Part shown: positions 4,957 through 9,351 of the stretch, one piece after another
How positions within the stretch are numbered: position 1 is the stretch's first letter
How the letters are laid out: the number at the start of each line of letters is the position of its first letter
Assembly (NCBI GenBank): GCA_023428035.1
Contig: JAEYZO010000262.1
Span: 1 to 9,351, forward strand
Length of the DNA stretch: 9,351 nucleotides
Direction of reading: 5' to 3'
From: Pseudomonadota bacterium
GTDB lineage: Bacteria; Myxococcota_A; Polyangia; Polyangiales; Ga0077539
Position numbers and translations under genes: made by a program
The notes under the pieces: model-generated
Seen by the model: only the letters and a program-made list of their open reading frames with translations
Told to the model about the DNA's origin: nothing
The model's database searches: none

Positions 4957-7521
4957 TCAACCCGGCGGCATGCACACCACGCCCGCGATGGTGCCGAGGT
5001 TGTTGCCCTCGTGGCACTCCAGCCGCGAGCGGTCGTCGTCGACCACGACCACCACCGTCGTCGCGGCGCGCTGCGGGGGCGACGCCCAGTCGCAGGTGAG
5101 CTCGACGCAGTCCCCCGGGTTCAGCGCGCGCGGCGTCATGGCCGTGCACACCGGCGCCGAACCCACCGGAGCGCCGTCGTAGAAGGCCACGCGCAACCCG
5201 TCGCTCAACGGCGCCGTGCCGCGGTTGCACGCCCGCGCGGTGAGCCTCGCGGCGCCGCTGCCGAGGCACTCGACCCGCATCCCCGCGCTGGTCGCGTCGG
5301 GGGAGCTCGTCGTGTCGACGGAGCCCTGCACGTTCGTGCGGAAGTTGTTGAGCGCGCGGTCGCGCCAGTTGCGCAGCGCCGCGCCCGTCGCGGGGACGCG
5401 GCCGTCGTCCTCGATGTTGGTCACGTGATAGACGTGCTGGTTCCAGATCATCCGCGAGCGCACCCAGCGGTCGGCCACGTCGCTGTAGACCCTGATCCCG
5501 CGTACGCCCACCGGCCTCGCGGCGCGGCAGGTGTCGCCCGCCCCTGGCGTGCCCTCGGGGGGCGCCGCGCAGACGTAGGTGCACTCGCTCGCCGGCGCGC
5601 CCCCGTCAGCGCCGCCCGCGCCGCCGGGGCAGCACTCGGCGTCGGAGCTGCACCGGCAGAAGCCCTCGTCGCAGCGGCCCGAGGGGCAGTCTCCGTCGTT
5701 GAAGCAGCGGATGCCCGCGAACTGAACGTCGACCCCGCGGGGCCCGACGCCGGGGCACGCGACGCCCGTGGTGGCGCTGCCGCAATTGAAGTTGCTGCCG
5801 ACCACGATCTCGGCGCGGAAGTCTCCGTCGACGTCGGCGACGACGGGGTTCTCGTACCAGGTGCACGACGAGTGGTGCTGCGAGAAGAGCACCGTGCCCG
5901 TGCGGCCGTCGTAAACCCGAGCGAAGCACTCGTCGGCGTACACGGCCTCGACGCGGCCGTCGGCCTCGAAGTCGAAGCTCGTGCTGCCCGTGACGTTCGA
6001 GCTCATGTCCTGCGAGGGACGCGACCAGAGGACCCCGGTGCGGTCCGTGGCGTCGCAGCGGCCCCCCGCGCGCGCGATGCTCGGCGGGCCGCAGTCGGGG
6101 TCGAAGACCGAGTAGGCCGCGGCGCCCGCGGCGGCCACCTCGGGGAGGCCGTCGCCGTCGAAGTCCGCGACGGTGGGCGGCCCGCCGGTGCCTCCACCCG
6201 GGAGTCGGATCGGGCCGAAGACGGTCTGTCCCTCGATGGTGTCGACGCGCACGTAGCCCGCCGACACCACCGCGATCTCGGGGAGGCCCCCGTCGGTGAA
6301 GCGCGCCGAGAGGTACTCCCCGAAGTTCGCCACCGCGACGTGGCCCTCGCCGCAGCCCGCGCCGGTGCAGCCCGAGCGCGACCACCAGGCCTCGCGCGCC
6401 CAGTCGCGCATCGTCGCGTCCCACGCGTAGACGCCCGACGCGGTGACGAGCTCGGGCTGCCCGTCCTCGTCGACGTCGAGCACGACGGTGAAGCCCCCGG
6501 CGGAGTAACCGCGGATGGTGGGGGTGACGCTCTCGCCGCCGACGTAGGCGCCGGTGCGGCCGTCGAAGACCATCCCGTGCCGGAGCACCTCCGGCCGACC
6601 GTCGCCGTCGAGGTCGACGAGGGAGGGGCCCCCCCAGCCTCCGCCCGTGGGGTTGAAGGGCATCCCGTCGCGCGAGGATCGCCACCAGACGCGCCAGGCG
6701 CCGCGAGAGGTCCCAGAGTCGACGTCGGCGGTCTCGAAGCGGAAGGCCACGAGCCCGCCCATCGCCTTGAAGGCCACGATCTCGGGCACGCCGTCGCCGT
6801 CGAGGTCCCCCACCGCGGGCGGCGAGGAGTGCGACACGAGCTGGTCCGAGAGGTTCTCCTGCAGCGCGCAGGTGCGACCGTCGAGGATGCGGATCAGCCC
6901 TGTGGGGAGCTCGTTCCCGCCGTCGGCGCCGTCGTCGAAGACCGCGATGATCGAGGGCCGTACGGGCGAGTCGGCCTCGCGGTACACCCGCAGGTCGGCG
7001 ACCATCGGCGTCGCGAGGACGTGCAGGTGGTCGGGGTAGGGGTCCCCCGCGGGCGCGTCGCTGAAGCGGCACTGCACCGCCGGTGCGAAGACCCCCGGGC
7101 GCACCTCGCGGGTGCAGGTCTCGTCGACGGAGCCGGTGTCGAAGCCCGCGCAGCGGCCGAGGGCGGTCACGCAGCGGCTGTCGTTGCGGCAGTCCTCGGT
7201 CGACGTGCACGCGCCCTCGTCGCGCAGGCACGCGCCGTCGACGCACACGCGGCCCGAGGGGCAGGGCGAAGCCGGGCCGCAGGCCGCGCTCACCGCGTCC
7301 GCCCGGTCCGGCGGGACGTCGGTCGGCGTCGATCGATCTTGGAGCGGGGCGTCGGCGGGGGACTCCGCGCCGAGGTCGCGGGGGGCGTCGAGGCCTCCCA
7401 GGTCTCCGCGCGCGTCGAGGGTCGCGCCCGCGTCGGGGGCGGGGGTGGTGCCCTCGTCCGCCGCGCAGGCCGCGAGCGCGAGGGGGAGGGCGAGCCAGGC
7501 GCGCGAGGGAGAAGGATTCAT
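4957..7521 (-). CDS. Large FG-GAP/VCBS-repeat lipoprotein with CARDB-like tail
   Basis: A protein of 854 aa if started at the ATG at 7521; a GTG directly before it (7524) is also possible. The ATG is preferred because AGGA lies 7 bases upstream. A short signal peptide ends in a lipobox, L-A-A-C, with the lipidated Cys at residue 19. An Asp/Ala/Pro-rich linker follows to about 78, then a Cys-rich module (about 81-125). Six calcium-binding-like FG-GAP/VCBS motifs occur at about 238, 302, 348, 452, 516 and 562 (such as VGDLDGDGVPE, LVDLDGDGRPE, VADFDGDGLPE), suggesting a beta-propeller. The motif at 516 is degenerate. A second Cys-rich patch (about 606-652), the segment MIWNQHVYHVTNI (about 691-703) and a CARDB-like domain (about 749-850) follow. 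It has no CxxCH. It is probably anchored in the outer membrane and perhaps surface-exposed. It starts 9 bp after the barrel gene, so it is in the same operon. Confidence 0.88.
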   Translation of the reverse strand: MNPSPSRAWLALPLALAACAADEGTTPAPDAGATLDARGDLGGLDAPRDLGAESPADAPLQDRSTPTDVPPDRADAVSAACGPASPCPSGRVCVDGACLRDEGACTSTEDCRNDSRCVTALGRCAGFDTGSVDETCTREVRPGVFAPAVQCRFSDAPAGDPYPDHLHVLATPMVADLRVYREADSPVRPSIIAVFDDGADGGNELPTGLIRILDGRTCALQENLSDQLVSHSSPPAVGDLDGDGVPEIVAFKAMGGLVAFRFETADVDSGTSRGAWRVWWRSSRDGMPFNPTGGGWGGPSLVDLDGDGRPEVLRHGMVFDGRTGAYVGGESVTPTIRGYSAGGFTVVLDVDEDGQPELVTASGVYAWDATMRDWAREAWWSRSGCTGAGCGEGHVAVANFGEYLSARFTDGGLPEIAVVSAGYVRVDTIEGQTVFGPIRLPGGGTGGPPTVADFDGDGLPEVAAAGAAAYSVFDPDCGPPSIARAGGRCDATDRTGVLWSRPSQDMSSNVTGSTSFDFEADGRVEAVYADECFARVYDGRTGTVLFSQHHSSCTWYENPVVADVDGDFRAEIVVGSNFNCGSATTGVACPGVGPRGVDVQFAGIRCFNDGDCPSGRCDEGFCRCSSDAECCPGGAGGADGGAPASECTYVCAAPPEGTPGAGDTCRAARPVGVRGIRVYSDVADRWVRSRMIWNQHVYHVTNIEDDGRVPATGAALRNWRDRALNNFRTNVQGSVDTTSSPDATSAGMRVECLGSGAARLTARACNRGTAPLSDGLRVAFYDGAPVGSAPVCTAMTPRALNPGDCVELTCDWASPPQRAATTVVVVVDDDRSRLECHEGNNLGTIAGVVCMPPG

Positions 7522-7530
7522 CACGCCATC

Positions 7531-8706
7531 CTAGAACGTCGCTACGGCGCCGAGGTGAAAGGCCCAGTCTTGCGCGTTCCCGTTGCGCAGGCCCCACCAT
7601 TGGTAGTGCTGCGCCGAGGCCTTGATGCGGTAGCCGCGAAAGACCGACCACTGGGTCCCGAGGGTCCAGCGCGAGACGCCCGCGGAGAAGTCCAGCGGCG
7701 AGCCCGGCGCGGTGTTTCCCCAGCGGCGCATCCCGTCCCAGCGCAGGATCAGGTCGACGGTGCGCGAGACGGGCTGCTCGACCTCGATGTACCAGCCGTC
7801 TCGCACCTGGAAGACCCGCTCCGGCAGCGCGCCGTTCGCGTCGGGGAGCACCGCGTACTCGAAGCGCGACTGCTCGCCGCCGTACATGTCCGTGCGACGC
7901 ACGAGGTACTCCGCGCGCACGTTCGTGCGGCGGAGGCGAAGGTAGAGGTCCGCGCCGAGCACGAGGTAGCTCATGCGCGCGCGGTTGTCGTAGGCGCCGT
8001 ACATCGCCGACCCGCCGACGGTGAGGTCGACGCGGTCGGCGACGCGGGTGGTGATCCCGAGCCGGCCCCCGAACGAGGGCTGCGAGTTGTTGTCGATGTA
8101 GTAGGGCGCCGCGGTTCGCATCGAGGTCCAGTCGACCTCGTAGGGGGTCTCGGTGTTGGCGCGCAGCCCCGCCACGACGTGCGCGGCGTAGTCGAGCTGC
8201 ACTCGGTTGCCGAAGAAATGCGTGCCGGAGATCTCGATGCCGTTGTCGACGTAGGGCATCGGCAGCACCGAGCGGTCCCAGTCGAGCATGCGGAGCATCC
8301 GGCCCATGTCGTAGGGGAGGGGCTTGTCGCTCAGGCGGTGGTTGCCCGGGTCGTGGCGCAGGCCGAACTCCCCGAAGGTCGGGCTGAAGCGCCCGAAGCG
8401 GAGGTTGAGCTCGTCGGCGACGCGCAGGTCGACGTAGGCCATGCCCACCTCGAAGCCGTGGCAGCCGAAGCAGGCCTTCACGTTCGCCGAGGTGTGCCGG
8501 TTGATGTCGATGGCGAGCTTGAGCGAGAGCTCGTTGGTGAAGCCGTCGAGGGTCGAGCGCGCGGGGCGGGGGTCGCTGCGCGAGAAGGGCGTGAAGAGGT
8601 AGTCGACCTGGAGCGTGCCCGCGAGGTTGAAGTCCACCGCGCGCGCCGCGAAGGGCGTGACGACGCCCAGCGCGAACACCAGCGCCATCGTGTGCCTGGC
8701 CGTCAT
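7531..8706 (-). CDS. Outer-membrane beta-barrel with an embedded CxxCH heme motif
   Basis: A 391-aa protein. A signal peptide ends at about A23 (FAARA-VDF). The mature part alternates polar and hydrophobic residues in short strands with Tyr/Trp girdles, and it ends in Phe (GAVATF), the usual signal for barrel insertion. It resembles porin O/P-type barrels: NLRFGRFSPTFGEFGLRHDP at about 101-120. Between early strands lies ACFGCHGFEVGM. C79 and C82 are the only cysteines in the protein and, with H83, form a c-type heme site; M89 or another residue could be the second ligand. The ATG at 8706 has GGAGG 6 bases upstream. It overlaps the cytochrome stop (ATGA), so the two are translationally coupled. 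The likely role is passing electrons across the outer membrane, like fused cytochrome-porins such as Cyc2, but the heme site is further from the N-terminus and I do not claim membership. It could also be a porin with a structural heme. Confidence 0.85.
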   Translation of the reverse strand: MTARHTMALVFALGVVTPFAARAVDFNLAGTLQVDYLFTPFSRSDPRPARSTLDGFTNELSLKLAIDINRHTSANVKACFGCHGFEVGMAYVDLRVADELNLRFGRFSPTFGEFGLRHDPGNHRLSDKPLPYDMGRMLRMLDWDRSVLPMPYVDNGIEISGTHFFGNRVQLDYAAHVVAGLRANTETPYEVDWTSMRTAAPYYIDNNSQPSFGGRLGITTRVADRVDLTVGGSAMYGAYDNRARMSYLVLGADLYLRLRRTNVRAEYLVRRTDMYGGEQSRFEYAVLPDANGALPERVFQVRDGWYIEVEQPVSRTVDLILRWDGMRRWGNTAPGSPLDFSAGVSRWTLGTQWSVFRGYRIKASAQHYQWWGLRNGNAQDWAFHLGAVATF

Positions 8707-9041
8707 CGTCGTCCTCCGTCCACCGGCGCGCCCGCGTCGCCCTCGCGCTGCCGCCGCCACCACGACAGGAACCTCAGCACCTTCGTCGCGTCGTCGGGGG
8801 AGATCCCCGACCCGGGCATCCGCCGCATCCGCGCGACGTACAGCTCCCAGTGCGCGTCGTCGTCGACCCGCGCGTTGAGCGGCCTCGCGAGGGGGTGACA
8901 GCGAGAGCAGCGGTCCGCGAAGACCTCGTAGTCAGGCCTCACGCCCGCCGGGAGCGACGCCGGGTCGAGGCTCTCCCCCCGTTGCAGCGAGGCGCAGCCG
9001 AGCGCGAGGCCCACCGCGGCGGCTGCGATCGTCCCTCGCAT
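8703..9041 (-). CDS. Lipoprotein monoheme cytochrome c
   Basis: A 112-aa protein. The N-terminus (MRGTIAAAAVGLALGC) is a short signal peptide, with C16 as the likely lipidated residue; the lipobox A-L-G-C is slightly non-canonical. A single heme-c site, C45-S-R-C48-H49, follows. A Met-Pro pair in MRRMPGSGIS makes M75 the probable distal heme ligand, as in class I cytochromes. A final helix, DDATKVLRFLSWWRR, also fits the small cytochrome c fold. The only cysteines are C16, C45 and C48. It is probably periplasmic and membrane-anchored, passing electrons to or from the barrel encoded next. Its stop overlaps the barrel ATG. The ATG at 9041 has no clear ribosome-binding site and no nearby upstream in-frame alternative. 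A 43-bp gap separates it from the gene upstream. Confidence 0.87.
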   Translation of the reverse strand: MRGTIAAAAVGLALGCASLQRGESLDPASLPAGVRPDYEVFADRCSRCHPLARPLNARVDDDAHWELYVARMRRMPGSGISPDDATKVLRFLSWWRRQREGDAGAPVDGGRR

Positions 9042-9084
9042 CGCGGCGACTGCACCACGAAGCGCGCGCGACGCGCAACGCCGA

Positions 9085-9351
9085 TCAGCGCTGCGGGTCG
9101 AGCTCCACCGAGAAGCGCAGGTCGTACTCTGAGTCGAGCCCCTGCGGCAGGTCTCCCGCGAGCTGCGCGCGCACCGCCGACTCGCAGCCCGCGGCCACGC
9201 CTCCTCCGCCCGAGAGCCGGAGCGACTCCACCCTCCGGTCGAGCACCGAGGCCGTGACGGTCACCGTGCGCGACTCGGTCATCCTCGCCGCAGCGCGCTC
9301 GTAGACGCAGCGCGCGAGGGCGTCGCGCGCTCGCTCGACGCGACCCTGCAC
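9085..9351 (-). CDS. C-terminal end of an unidentified envelope-type protein (partial)
   Basis: An open frame of 88 codons enters from the right window edge and stops with TGA at 9085-9087. The sequence includes RARDALARCVYERAAARM, then a strand-rich part (TVTVTASVLDRRVESLRL), then AAGCESAVRAQLAGDLP and a final strand, YDLRFSVELDP. This pattern (helix with a Cys, two or three strands, helix with a Cys, strand) resembles the small C-terminal domain found in AgmX/TonB-like myxobacterial proteins, with the two Cys possibly forming a disulfide. The match is loose and I would not name it. It is the first visible gene of the minus-strand operon, 43 bp before the cytochrome gene. The true start is outside the window; the GTG at the edge is coincidental. 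Confidence 0.6.
   Translation of the reverse strand: MQGRVERARDALARCVYERAAARMTESRTVTVTASVLDRRVESLRLSGGGGVAAGCESAVRAQLAGDLPQGLDSEYDLRFSVELDPQR

Noticed and set aside
7531..8706. Calling the barrel Cyc2 (iron oxidase)
   Set aside because: In Cyc2 the heme motif directly follows the signal peptide within a conserved N-terminal context that is absent here. Only the general architecture is shared.
5011..8898. A 1295-codon plus-strand open frame, the longest in the window
   Set aside because: It is antisense to the lipoprotein and barrel genes, is dominated by Arg, Ala, Gly, Val and His in low-complexity patterns, and shows no domain. Long shadow frames are expected at this GC content.
1..9351. 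CRISPR arrays, riboswitches, rRNA, or further tRNAs
   Set aside because: No regularly spaced repeats, no recognisable aptamer cores and no other cloverleaf were found on either strand.

Overview
The window is very GC-rich (about 70% or more by eye). Its right half is a leftward operon of cell-envelope genes in the style of Myxococcota (Polyangia-like): an Asp/Ala/Pro-rich lipoprotein linker, Cys-rich modules, FG-GAP/VCBS repeats and a CARDB-like tail. The taxonomic placement is inferred from this style and from an integrase type I associate with myxobacteria. No marker gene fixes it.

Left half (1-4786): accumulated mobile DNA. A short leftward membrane-protein fragment (1-206) is cut by a complete-looking IS66-family element at 207-3255. 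The element has 22-bp terminal inverted repeats starting GTAA, tnpA-tnpB-tnpC in order, and an extra 111-codon ORF between tnpC and the right end, inside the repeats. No target duplication is visible and the two flanks are unrelated, so this is probably not a simple single insertion. Its right end cuts an ISAs1-type transposase gene (minus strand), which also has an in-frame TGA. The 5' side of that gene abuts a tyrosine-recombinase gene (plus strand) that has lost its N-terminal half but keeps its catalytic domain.

Junction (4736-4960): the recombinase remnant ends 42 bp from the 3' end of a leftward tRNA-Gly(CCC) gene, the usual arrangement for an integrative element that uses a tRNA gene as attachment site. 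Between them is a strong 35-nt hairpin that contains the recombinase stop codon and probably terminates the tRNA transcript. A sigma70-like promoter for the tRNA lies just beyond the end of the envelope operon.

Right half (4957-9351): a tight minus-strand operon. In transcription order it holds (i) the C-terminal end of an unidentified protein running off the window, (ii) a small lipoprotein monoheme cytochrome c, (iii) an outer-membrane beta-barrel whose only two cysteines form a CxxCH heme motif, coupled to (ii) by an ATGA overlap, and (iv) a large FG-GAP-repeat lipoprotein 9 bp downstream. This looks like a porin-cytochrome type system for moving electrons across the outer membrane, but with the heme site inside the barrel gene itself. 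It is the best candidate here for an undescribed system. The electron-transfer role is inference from motifs and gene order; no substrate or partner can be read from the sequence.
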